A stretch of DNA of 54,384 nucleotides. It comes from Acidobacteriota bacterium. Its GTDB lineage: Bacteria; Acidobacteriota; Blastocatellia; Pyrinomonadales; Pyrinomonadaceae. The translations under genes and the position numbers were made by a program. The DNA is taken from NCBI GenBank assembly GCA_019639215.1, contig JAHBSH010000007.1:1-54384 (forward strand), in the 5' to 3' direction. Shown in pieces: positions 8,603-16,435 of the stretch. Under the pieces are notes generated by a model. It made no database searches, was not told where the DNA came from, and saw nothing but the letters and a program-made list of their open reading frames with translations. Numbering within the stretch: the first letter of the stretch is position 1; every line of letters begins with the position of its first letter.

Positions 8603-9007
8603 ATGAAAAATGCAGTAGCATTTTCATTCCTGATCCTTTTACTTTGCCTGACCGCAAGCGATGTATCAGCGCAGGCTGAAAAACGGATAAAATTCAAACG
8701 AGGAGCAATTTCGGCAGATGCAACGGGCAAACTGAGCGGTTACGATGACAAAAAAGCCTTTGTCATAAAGGTCAATGAAGGACAAACGCTCTCGACCGAA
8801 CAGATACGTGCTGAAAGCTCGAGCAGATACATCACGATACTGATAACCGACCCAAACGGCGAACTGGTTGGCGATTCCGACGCTTCGTGCAATAACCGTC
8901 GGGAGATCGCGCCGACCGTCGCCGGAGACTACAGGATCGAGGTTGTTGAGTGTCAGAAAGCTGATCCGTGGCGGGGAAAGTTCAAATTTCGCGTAACCGT
9001 CCGCTAG
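8603..9007 (+). CDS. secreted protein resembling PliG-type lysozyme inhibitors
   Basis: Encodes 134 residues with a signal peptide (FSFLILLLCLTASDVSAQ). The mature part reads as a beta-sandwich: IKFKRGAISADATGKLSGYD, then a KVNEGQTL turn, TILITDPNGELVG and a final AGDYRIEVVECQK with the last strand. This pattern (FxxGxxSAxxxGxxxGYD then GQ) resembles periplasmic inhibitors of g-type lysozyme, and also bacterial pre-peptidase C-terminal domains. The inhibitor reading comes from pattern memory only. It follows the TPR lipoprotein by two bases. Confidence 0.6.
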   Translation: MKNAVAFSFLILLLCLTASDVSAQAEKRIKFKRGAISADATGKLSGYDDKKAFVIKVNEGQTLSTEQIRAESSSRYITILITDPNGELVGDSDASCNNRREIAPTVAGDYRIEVVECQKADPWRGKFKFRVTVR

Positions 9008-9081
9008 ACAAAACACCATTGGGAAATTTACACTAACACGTTTTATTACACTCGATATTTTTAACAAAGAACAAGACATTT

Positions 9082-9645
9082 ATGGCAATTTCAGCAAACG
9101 ATATAAGAAAAGGAATGGTAATTTTGCACGAAGGTGCTCCTGTAAAGGTGATGGAATTTCACCATCACACACCAGGCAATCTGCGTGCTATGGTTCAGGC
9201 CAGACTTCGCAATCTGTTGACCGGAAACTCATTTGAATACCGCTTTCGTTCAAACGACACGCTCGAAAAAGTGACGCTCGAACAGCAAAAGATGGAATAT
9301 CTTTATTCCGACGGTTCGCATCACCATTTTATGAATCAGGAAAACTATGAACAGGTTGCCCTGACCGAAGACGAGCTGGGAGACGCCGCACAGTGGCTGA
9401 TGGCCGGACTTGCCATCGAGGTCGAATTCTATAACGGAACGCCAATAGGCGTAACGCTACCCGGTTCGATGGAACTGACCGTTACAACGACCGAACCGCA
9501 GCTGAAAGGTGCGACAGCGTCTAATTCCAACAAACCTGCAACGCTTGAGAACGGAGTTACGCTGATGGTTCCGCCTTTTATTACGGAAGGCGAAAAGATA
9601 CGTGTAAATCCAGCCGAAGCACGGTATATGGAACGCGTGAAATAG
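9082..9645 (+). CDS. efp: translation elongation factor P, asparagine loop tip
   Basis: Encodes 187 residues, the standard EF-P length. It carries the three beta-barrel domains and the N-terminal SANDIRKGMVI stretch, and ends in INxxEARYMERVK-like sequence (VNPAEARYMERVK). EF-P binds ribosomes stalled at polyproline and speeds peptide bond formation. The tip of the first loop reads HHTPGNLRAM, so N33 occupies the place of the Lys or Arg that is modified in E. coli or Pseudomonas EF-P. No EpmA or EarP gene is nearby. A terminator-like inverted repeat follows. Confidence 0.96.
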   Translation: MAISANDIRKGMVILHEGAPVKVMEFHHHTPGNLRAMVQARLRNLLTGNSFEYRFRSNDTLEKVTLEQQKMEYLYSDGSHHHFMNQENYEQVALTEDELGDAAQWLMAGLAIEVEFYNGTPIGVTLPGSMELTVTTTEPQLKGATASNSNKPATLENGVTLMVPPFITEGEKIRVNPAEARYMERVK

Positions 9646-9667
9646 TTTATAGAGTCAGTAGAGTTTG

Positions 9668-9713
9668 CAGAGTTGCGGAGTTTTTTTGATCGACCCTGCA
9701 ACTCTGTTTCTTT
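9668..9713 (+). terminator. inverted repeat after efp, probable terminator
   Basis: CAGAGTTGC (9668-9676) pairs perfectly with GCAACTCTG (9698-9706). The loop is 21 bases, and TTTCTTT follows. It lies between efp and waaA. The long loop is unusual for an intrinsic terminator, and the repeat words (GAGTTTGCAGAGTTGCGGAG) may be a degenerate dispersed repeat. Confidence 0.5.
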
Positions 9714-9720
9714 ATCATCG

Positions 9721-11043
9721 ATGCTCTTTTTTTATTCACTTACCTATACGTTCGGTTTCCTGCTGATGCTTCCGGTCTTTATCTTTAACCGGAGCAAATA
9801 TCTGGCAGGTTTTAATGAACGTCTCGGCAAGTATCCTCAGTTCATTCACGACGGCCGAAAGGTCATCTGGCTACATTGTGTATCTGTTGGCGAAGCAAAT
9901 GCCGCTCGGCCTCTCGTTGACGAAATAAAAGAAACATTTCCGGGACATCGTATTATTGTTTCGACAACGACGAAGACAGGGCAGGAGCTTGCAAAAAATA
10001 TCTTTGCCGGAAAGGCCGATGCTATCTTCTATTTTCCTTTTGACTGGAAATTCACCGTTCGCCGTGCGCTTGAAAATTTCAAACCGTCAGCTGTGTTTTT
10101 GATGGAGACCGAGATATGGCCGCGATTCATCCACGAAGCTACGCGCGCCGGAGCAAAGATCGCCATTGTAAACGGGCGCCTCTCCGAAAGATCCTTTAAC
10201 AGATATTCAAATTTTGCCGCACTGATGAAAGGAGTTTTGGCAAATGTCAGTTTGGCGCTTATGCAGACCGACGCGGACGCAAGACGCATCGCCTCACTAG
10301 GTATGGACGGCGGCCGAACTAACATCACAGGAAACATCAAATTCGATCTAAAACTCAACGAAAGCGATGACGCCGTGACCAAAGAACTTGATGAACGGTT
10401 CGGTTTTTCTGATGGAAAACCGCTTATCATCGCCGCCAGCACGCACGAACCGGAAGAACGCTGGGTTATTGATGCATTCTGTTCGCTCAACGCGGAAAAT
10501 TCTCCGAACAAAGCAAGACTTTTGATCGCTCCGCGTCACCCGGAAAGATTTGATGCGGTGGCAAAACTCATTCGTGATTTCAGGAATGATCCTGCCTGTG
10601 AATGGACACGGTATTCTTTCGTCCGCCGTTCTGCGGAACCTTTACCCGAGGACAAAGACGCGGATATCATTTTGCTCGACAGCATCGGCGAACTCCGTGG
10701 AGCTTATCCGTTGGCGCGGGTGGTGTTTGTCGGCGGCTCGCTGATACCGCATGGCGGACAAAGCGTTTTGGAACCGGCCGCCGCAGGCAAGGCGATCGTG
10801 ACCGGCCCTTACACACACAATTTCACCGATGTTGTAAAAACATTTCTTGAAAAAAAGGCCCTGATACAGTTTGAAAAGACACCCGAAACCGCAATTCCGG
10901 ACGATCTTTTCCTCGCATTCTCTGACCTGCTCGAAGACGACGAGGAGAGCGAAGAACTTGGCCGCAATGCGGCAGATGTAATGGCGGAAAATCGCGGAGC
11001 AACGCAGAGAACTGTCCGGTCTTTACAAACCATTCTGTCCTAA
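9721..11043 (+). CDS. waaA: 3-deoxy-D-manno-octulosonic acid transferase
   Basis: Encodes 440 residues from ATG 9721. An upstream TTG would add a non-family leader that runs through the preceding inverted repeat. The enzyme transfers Kdo from CMP-Kdo to lipid A on the inner face of the cytoplasmic membrane. Visible features are an N-terminal membrane helix, the acceptor-side segment WLHCVSVGEANAARPLV, the FLMETEIWPRF block, and the donor-domain stretch VFVGGSLIPHGGQSVLEPAA. It shows that the organism makes Kdo-containing LPS. It is followed 12 bases later by a glycosyltransferase. Confidence 0.95.
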   Translation: MLFFYSLTYTFGFLLMLPVFIFNRSKYLAGFNERLGKYPQFIHDGRKVIWLHCVSVGEANAARPLVDEIKETFPGHRIIVSTTTKTGQELAKNIFAGKADAIFYFPFDWKFTVRRALENFKPSAVFLMETEIWPRFIHEATRAGAKIAIVNGRLSERSFNRYSNFAALMKGVLANVSLALMQTDADARRIASLGMDGGRTNITGNIKFDLKLNESDDAVTKELDERFGFSDGKPLIIAASTHEPEERWVIDAFCSLNAENSPNKARLLIAPRHPERFDAVAKLIRDFRNDPACEWTRYSFVRRSAEPLPEDKDADIILLDSIGELRGAYPLARVVFVGGSLIPHGGQSVLEPAAAGKAIVTGPYTHNFTDVVKTFLEKKALIQFEKTPETAIPDDLFLAFSDLLEDDEESEELGRNAADVMAENRGATQRTVRSLQTILS

Positions 11044-11055
11044 TTATTTTTTCGA

Positions 11056-12258
11056 ATGATCTATATCTTTTATTTCTTTGCGGTCATTCTGGTTTATTTC
11101 AGCTACAGGTCGTTTCGCAGCGGGCTGGATTATCTGAATTATTTCCGCAACGAACTCAACAAAGATCTGCCTGATGATCTACCTTTCGCCACGATCATAG
11201 CTCCGTGCAAGGGCTTGGACGAAGGCATTCACGAGAACTTCGCCGCGCTGTTTCAACAAAATTATCCTGCCTATGAGGTCATTTTCGTCACTGACGATGA
11301 AAATGATCCGTCCGTTCCGGTGATAAAAGACCTTTTAGGTCGGCATAAAAATGCAAAATTGGTCATTGCCGCAAAGTCATCAAACACGGGACAAAAGGTC
11401 GCGAATCTTCGCGAAGCGGTGCTTCACGCTGACGACGTTTCGGAAGTTTTCGTGTTCGTAGATTCTGACGCCAGGCCGGCTGAAAACTGGCTTCGGCATC
11501 TTGTCGTCCCGCTGGCCGACAACAGTATCGGCGCGGCAACGGGCTATCGCTGGTTCTTTTCTAAAAGCACGTCTCTTGCTTCTGAGTTGCTCTCAGTCTG
11601 GAATGCTTCCATCGCATCGGCACTTGGACCGAACCAAAAAACGAATTTCTGCTGGGGCGGTTCGACCGCTATACGCCGCGATATTTTTGAAAAGATAGAT
11701 ATGCGGAATAAATGGAAAGGAACGCTTTCGGATGATTTCGCCCTCACGAGTGCAGTTCGAAAAGCCGGACTTGGTATCAAATTTATTCCACAGGCGCTGA
11801 CGCCGACGGTTGAGAATGTCACGTGCAGGCAGCTGTTTGAGTTCACAACGCGGCAGATGAAGATAACCCGCGTATATATGCCCGATCTGTGGGTAAAGTC
11901 GCTGATCGGGGCCGCTATTTACTGCGGTGTAATGATTGCGGCTCTCGGGGTCATCATCTTCAGCCGTCAGAATTCGTTCGCCGTCTGGTTCTCCATCGCA
12001 ACACTGATGCTGGTAACTATCCTTTCCTCCGCAAAGGCATATTTGCGTCTGAAAGCTGTCACGATTGCCATGCAAGGCTCTGAGGAATTATTGCAAAAGC
12101 AGATATTTCCCCAGATCACATTGTGGGCTGTGACACCGTTCATTTATCTTGCAAATTGTCTTGCAGCGGCCTTTAACCGCACCATCCGCTGGCGTGGAAC
12201 CCTTTATGAACTTGTGTCACCGACCGAGACAAATATTCTCAGCCAACTCAAAAAATGA
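11056..12258 (+). CDS. family 2 glycosyltransferase, HpnI/ceramide glucosyltransferase-like
   Basis: Encodes 400 residues. It has an N-terminal membrane helix and a GT-A catalytic domain with PFATIIAPCKGLDEG, the metal-binding VFVDSDARP and the SDDFAL motif. A degenerate (Q/R)xxRW-like site is TRQMKITR. Two or three membrane helices follow (IYCGVMIAALGVIIF, VWFSIATLMLVTIL and a late one). This layout fits membrane-bound transferases that glycosylate lipids. Its position next to waaA suggests a role in envelope glycolipid synthesis. The acceptor is unknown. Confidence 0.88.
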   Translation: MIYIFYFFAVILVYFSYRSFRSGLDYLNYFRNELNKDLPDDLPFATIIAPCKGLDEGIHENFAALFQQNYPAYEVIFVTDDENDPSVPVIKDLLGRHKNAKLVIAAKSSNTGQKVANLREAVLHADDVSEVFVFVDSDARPAENWLRHLVVPLADNSIGAATGYRWFFSKSTSLASELLSVWNASIASALGPNQKTNFCWGGSTAIRRDIFEKIDMRNKWKGTLSDDFALTSAVRKAGLGIKFIPQALTPTVENVTCRQLFEFTTRQMKITRVYMPDLWVKSLIGAAIYCGVMIAALGVIIFSRQNSFAVWFSIATLMLVTILSSAKAYLRLKAVTIAMQGSEELLQKQIFPQITLWAVTPFIYLANCLAAAFNRTIRWRGTLYELVSPTETNILSQLKK

Positions 12259-12292
12259 TAGAATTTCCTGTGTTTTATAGCATCCAAGCTAA

Positions 12293-13726
12293 ATGCGTAT
12301 GCATTTCTTTATCCCAATGAGGGTATTTTTAACTCGCAAGATCTGGTTTATTTTCCTCTTTCTTGTTGCGGTCGCTCCCGTCGCGGCACAAGACATTCCT
12401 GCACCTGCAGAGGAAAAAGCAGTGGTCACCGGCAAGGCTCCGATAATTATCATTCCCGGCATCACCGGTTCGGAACTGGTAAATAAGAACACGGGAGAAA
12501 TGGTATGGTTCAATACCAGAAGATCAAAGATCAATGATCTGCGTTTGCCCATTTCGCCGAATATATCTCAGAATCATGACGATCTTGTCTCAAAAGACAT
12601 AATTCGCGGAGTTCGTCTTGCGCGCTTTTTGCCAGAGGTCGAAATATACGCACAGCTTATTGATTCGCTTCAAAAAAAAGGCGGCTATACCGAAGCAACC
12701 TGGGACGAGCCGGGTGAGAACGGATACCAGGACTCATTTTACGTCTTTCCTTATGATTGGCGGCTGGATAATGTCGAGACGGCAAGGCTGTTGATACAAA
12801 AGATCGAAGCTCTGAAAAAGAAACTTGGCAAACCCGACCTCAAGTTCAATGTGATAGCTCATTCGATGGGCGGTCTTATCACACGCTATGCTGCAATGTA
12901 TGGCGACCGCGACCTGTCAGCAGGAGAACCAAAGCCTAGTTGGGCAGGAACTAAACATTTTGAGAAGATATTTCTTCTTGGCACACCTAACGAAGGTTCT
13001 ATTCTTGCCCTGAATGCTTTTATAAACGGATATTCATACGCTCCGATAAATTTGCCTTTTGTCCGCGACATAAATATCTACGATGTCTTCACCATCCCAT
13101 CGCTCTATCAGCTTTTGCCTCACGATGGAAGTCTGCGAGCGTACAATGAAGATCTGGAGCCGGTGGAAATAAACCTTTTCGATCCGGCAACTTGGGAAGA
13201 ATACGAATGGGCGATATGGAAAAGAAAGAATTTCTCTAAAGAATTCAGCGCAGATGAGCAAAGGGTTGCCAGATTGTATTTCAGGAATGTGCTGGATCGA
13301 GCTAAAAAGTTTCAAACTGCCCTGAACGCACGCCCTTTGGACACTGCACCTGTTACATTTCATTTGGTCGGTTCAGATTGTAAGCTGACGAACAATGCCG
13401 TCATACTTCGACAGAATAAAAAACGCGACCGATGGATAACGCAGTTCAAACCGTCTGCATATACGACCTCGGACGGTAAAAAGATCACTTCCGATGAATT
13501 GACCACTCTGCTTATGGGTATGGGTGACGGTGTTGTAACGAGACGCTCGCTTGCCCGCCAGTCACTTGCGAAACCGGGTGAGGCAGCCAGTCTTTTGATC
13601 GATTCGGAGCTTTCAATGTGCGAATCGCACGGCAGTCTGGTCTCAAATGCTGACATCCAGGATAAACTATTCAACATGCTTACACATAAGCAGACCGGCC
13701 AGCAAATACCAGCCGGCACACGGTAA
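12293..13726 (+). CDS. secreted LCAT-like acyltransferase/lipase
   Basis: Encodes 477 residues with a signal peptide (IWFIFLFLVAVAPVAAQ). The alpha/beta-hydrolase fold opens with PIIIIPGITGSELVN, the oxyanion region of the LCAT family. The nucleophile motif is AHSMGG with its Ser, and FPYDWR is also a family hallmark. A candidate catalytic His is in CESHGSLVSN. Members hydrolyse or transfer acyl chains of phospholipids. Three Met codons near the start are possible (12293, 12299, 12317), and none has a clear ribosome binding site. Its stop overlaps the next start (TAATG). Confidence 0.85.
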   Translation: MRMHFFIPMRVFLTRKIWFIFLFLVAVAPVAAQDIPAPAEEKAVVTGKAPIIIIPGITGSELVNKNTGEMVWFNTRRSKINDLRLPISPNISQNHDDLVSKDIIRGVRLARFLPEVEIYAQLIDSLQKKGGYTEATWDEPGENGYQDSFYVFPYDWRLDNVETARLLIQKIEALKKKLGKPDLKFNVIAHSMGGLITRYAAMYGDRDLSAGEPKPSWAGTKHFEKIFLLGTPNEGSILALNAFINGYSYAPINLPFVRDINIYDVFTIPSLYQLLPHDGSLRAYNEDLEPVEINLFDPATWEEYEWAIWKRKNFSKEFSADEQRVARLYFRNVLDRAKKFQTALNARPLDTAPVTFHLVGSDCKLTNNAVILRQNKKRDRWITQFKPSAYTTSDGKKITSDELTTLLMGMGDGVVTRRSLARQSLAKPGEAASLLIDSELSMCESHGSLVSNADIQDKLFNMLTHKQTGQQIPAGTR

Positions 13727-14388
13727 TGATAAAAAGCCTTTTTGAAGACGAATCGTCCAATACTTCCGAAACTCAGCGGCCAACTGAACGCCCGGCGGCT
13801 GAACGTGCAAACGTACTCGGTCTTTTTGGGAATGAGGAGCCGGGAGAATCGCCACAACGTACCGCGTCAGGCCCGTTCGACATTTCGGGTCTCGATCTTC
13901 CTTTTCCGATAAAGAAGACCGCTGCCGATGAAAAGCAAAAAGATGAATCGCCCGACCCTCCGCAATTTCTGACGATATCACCGCCCGAACAACCGGAAGA
14001 GACGCCAAAACAGCAGGAGATCTTTGTCACAAAAGCTGATTATGCACCGCCAACCACTGAAGAATCGGTAAGAATGACAGGTCTTGCCTTTTCCGCAGGT
14101 ATCGTCCTGGCCGCGCCTATAGTTTTCATGATGATATTTGGTTGGTTTGCAGATCTGCTTATCGGCAGTTCGCCGTACGGACTTGTTGGCGGGGTCGTTC
14201 TAGGGTCAATCATCGGATTTGTACAGATATTCCGCCTGAACACGCAGATATTGGGGACACCGAAGCATAGAGCGGCTCCGGTACAGCTCGATCTTGCAAG
14301 CAACGGCGAACACGACTCAACACCTTCCTCAGACACTTCGCAAGAGAGACGCTCGACCGATGATGGAAAATCACTCGGCCTGCATTGA
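13726..14388 (+). CDS. AtpZ/AtpI-like small membrane protein with long acidic N-terminus
   Basis: Encodes 220 residues. The first 110 are hydrophilic and rich in Pro, Glu and Ser, likely disordered. Two membrane helices follow (GLAFSAGIVLAAPIVFMMIF and GLVGGVVLGSIIGFVQIF), the hairpin typical of AtpZ/AtpI-type proteins that sit beside ATP synthase genes and help assembly or Mg/Ca uptake. The tail is Ser/Asp-rich. The neighbouring AtpI-like, a and c genes support the assignment. The long N-terminal extension is unusual for the family. Confidence 0.7.
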   Translation: MIKSLFEDESSNTSETQRPTERPAAERANVLGLFGNEEPGESPQRTASGPFDISGLDLPFPIKKTAADEKQKDESPDPPQFLTISPPEQPEETPKQQEIFVTKADYAPPTTEESVRMTGLAFSAGIVLAAPIVFMMIFGWFADLLIGSSPYGLVGGVVLGSIIGFVQIFRLNTQILGTPKHRAAPVQLDLASNGEHDSTPSSDTSQERRSTDDGKSLGLH

Positions 14389-14424
14389 ATTTTCCCCGTT
14401 TCCTTTGTAAAATTTAGGGTTTGA

Positions 14425-14853
14425 ATGACGGATGACCAGAACACTATCGCCGGGACGGAAAGTTCTGTGTTTCCGAAAGCACATCGTAGAATTCTGGTAA
14501 TTCTAGGTGTTCTGGGCATTATCGGAACCGCAGCCGGTATGATCTTTGTATCCGTTAGGTTCGGCATTGGTGTAGCTATCGGCGCCGGACTTGCTTTCGC
14601 TAACTATTATTGGCTAAAGCATTCACTCAAAAAGGTTTTTGATGAGGCCGCCGAAGGCGAAAAGCCAAAGGTTTCCGCGATACGCTATATCGGCAGATAT
14701 TTGGCACTCGGCGCCGTCATCGCGTTCATTTATATCACTGAGATAGTACCGATAGTTCCGGTCATTTTGGGTACAGCCGGTTTCGGCTTTGCCGTTGTCG
14801 TGGACGGAACGCTGAATATATTTACGAGCTTCTCTAACAGGAAGGAAATTTAA
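14425..14853 (+). CDS. atpI: ATP synthase subunit I-like protein
   Basis: Encodes 142 residues with four hydrophobic helices (ILVILGVLGIIGTAAGMIFV, GVAIGAGLAFANYYWL, YLALGAVIAFIYITEI and VILGTAGFGFAVVVDG). The NYYWLKHSLKK stretch is typical of AtpI family proteins. These are non-structural helpers for assembly of the c-ring of F-type ATP synthase. It lies two bases upstream of atpB, in the usual position. Confidence 0.82.
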   Translation: MTDDQNTIAGTESSVFPKAHRRILVILGVLGIIGTAAGMIFVSVRFGIGVAIGAGLAFANYYWLKHSLKKVFDEAAEGEKPKVSAIRYIGRYLALGAVIAFIYITEIVPIVPVILGTAGFGFAVVVDGTLNIFTSFSNRKEI

Positions 14854-14855
14854 TA

Positions 14856-15755
14856 ATGTTCTTTTTAGCAGCCGAACATCCGACGCCACTTATTGTCCAA
14901 TTTATCAATCATTATTTTGGCAAACCGGTTCATGAATTCCAGATGGCATACACAAAGCCCGTCTGGGACAAGTTCTTTGCCCTTTTTGGCACTGACGCAG
15001 AGGCCATGTTCGGTATGTACACACCTGAGAATGCGATCCCGTGGTACACAATAATGTTTACCATTGCCTGCATCGTTTCTGTGATCGTGATCGGGCTGCT
15101 GAAAGGCAAGCTTTCTGAAGAAGATCCGCATCCAGGCCAGATGACGCTCGAATCAGGCTTTCTCGCTATCAAGGATCTTGTCGTCAGCGTTATCGGTGAG
15201 CACGGATTCAAGTATTTTCCGGTCATTGCGACATTCGCGGTGCTTGTTCTTATCTCAAACCTGATGGGAACATTTCCGCTCTTTATGTCGCCGACCGCTT
15301 CGGTCAGTGTTACGTTCGCTCTCGGTATCGCTTCCTTCGTCTATTACAACTACGTCGGCATCAGCGAAAACGGGTTGATGAAACACCTCGGGCATCTTTC
15401 AGGGCCTAAGCTGCCGCTGTTGATGGCAATATTTATCACTCCGCTGATATTTTCCATAGAGCTGTTCAGTAATATGATCAGGCCTATAACATTAGGTGTT
15501 CGCCTTTTCGCGAACCTTTATGCTGACGAACAGATCTATTTTTCAATATCAAACCTATTTCCGCCATATACACAGATATTGGTTCCGGCGGGACTTTTGG
15601 TTCTGGCAGTTTTTGTGTCGTTTGTTCAAACACTTGTATTCACACTACTGTCATCGATATATATTAGTGAGGTAAGCCATCCGCCGCATGATGACCATCA
15701 TGATGAGGATCATGCCGCCGATCATGGCGACGCAGCTGCGGCCGCACATGCGTAG
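14856..15755 (+). CDS. atpB: F-type ATP synthase subunit a
   Basis: Encodes 299 residues with five or more membrane helices. The proton-channel helix carries the essential arginine at R216 in IRPITLGVRLFANLYADEQI. Subunit a forms the two half-channels that load and unload ions on the c-ring. The N-terminal region is longer than in E. coli. The C-terminus is a His/Asp/Ala-rich tail (HDDHHDEDHAADHGDAAAAA) that could bind metal or be disordered. The gene is followed by 226 bases before subunit c. Confidence 0.96.
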   Translation: MFFLAAEHPTPLIVQFINHYFGKPVHEFQMAYTKPVWDKFFALFGTDAEAMFGMYTPENAIPWYTIMFTIACIVSVIVIGLLKGKLSEEDPHPGQMTLESGFLAIKDLVVSVIGEHGFKYFPVIATFAVLVLISNLMGTFPLFMSPTASVSVTFALGIASFVYYNYVGISENGLMKHLGHLSGPKLPLLMAIFITPLIFSIELFSNMIRPITLGVRLFANLYADEQIYFSISNLFPPYTQILVPAGLLVLAVFVSFVQTLVFTLLSSIYISEVSHPPHDDHHDEDHAADHGDAAAAAHA

Positions 15756-15765
15756 ATCTAAGGAT

Positions 15766-15786
15766 TTTGGGATATATTATCCCGAA
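15766..15786. other. hairpin in the atpB-atpE spacer
   Basis: GGGATA (15769-15774) pairs with TATCCC (15778-15783), extended outward by three pairs including one G-T. No T-tract follows, so it is not a standard terminator. It may tune the higher expression that subunit c needs relative to subunit a. The rest of the 226-base spacer shows no other element. Confidence 0.35.
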
Positions 15787-15981
15787 TAAGAACGGCTTTT
15801 GATAGAAAATAAGAGAAGTATCCGCATTATATAGTAGATGCCCGCACGCAACAGGAGCCTTGACTCCAACGAGAGTAGAAATCAAGGCATACCGGAAGTG
15901 AGGCGAAATAATACCACAGTCGGATATTTCACTGGTTTTCATGTCGAAGGTCTTCAAAATATAAAACAGGAGACTATAAAA

Positions 15982-16296
15982 ATGACAAAGATCAAATATT
16001 TTGCATATTCAGTTCTGGCACTTGCAATTATGGCATTGCCGGCAATGGCTCAAGGCGGAGCCGCAGACAACGAATCAACCGTTGCAGCTTATAAGGCGAT
16101 CGCCGGCGGCATCGGCTTCGGTATCGCAGCCGGACTTGCTGCTCTCGCACAGGGACTTGTCGGTTCGCGTGCTGCTGAAGGTGCTGCTCGCAATCCGGGT
16201 GCTGCCGGTACGGTTCAGACACTCATGATCATCGCTCTGGCGCTTATCGAATCACTCGTGCTTTTTGCACTTGTTATCGTTTTCGCCAAACTTTAG
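15982..16296 (+). CDS. atpE: F-type ATP synthase subunit c with signal-like N-terminus
   Basis: Encodes 104 residues from ATG 15982, which has AGGAG in front. An upstream in-frame start is not supported. The first 24 residues look like a cleavable signal (VLALAIMALPAMAQ). The usual helical hairpin follows: a glycine-rich first helix, the polar loop R70-N71-P72, and the ion-carrying E90 in ALALIESLVLFALV. Q57 and S91 match two sodium ligands of the Ilyobacter c-ring, but the positions of its Thr and Tyr are L92 and F95. The coupling ion is therefore undecided. A strong terminator follows. Confidence 0.95.
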   Translation: MTKIKYFAYSVLALAIMALPAMAQGGAADNESTVAAYKAIAGGIGFGIAAGLAALAQGLVGSRAAEGAARNPGAAGTVQTLMIIALALIESLVLFALVIVFAKL

Positions 16297-16315
16297 TATC
16301 GAGATCAGAATTGAT

Positions 16316-16358
16316 GAACGCGGGCCGGATCGGAAAATGATCCTGTCCGCGTTCTTTT
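16316..16358 (+). terminator. intrinsic terminator after atpE
   Basis: GAACGCGG (16316-16323) pairs with CCGCGTTC (16347-16354), with an inner GGATC/GATCC stem (16327-16331/16339-16343). TTTT follows directly. It ends the atpI-atpB-atpE unit, so subunits b, delta, alpha, gamma, beta and epsilon are not downstream. Confidence 0.85.
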
Positions 16359-16435
16359 GGGCCTAAGGGCAAAAAATCTTGCCCTATTACGTCTTTATTT
16401 GCAACCAGAGCGTGGTTTGATCGTTCTAATTAGTG

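Noticed and set aside
11593-12075. 160-codon frame antisense to the glycosyltransferase
   Set aside because: Covered by a clear family 2 glycosyltransferase on the plus strand; no motifs of its own.
15838-15981. 48-residue extension of subunit c
   Set aside because: No ribosome binding site at 15838, low-quality sequence, while AGGAG precedes 15982.
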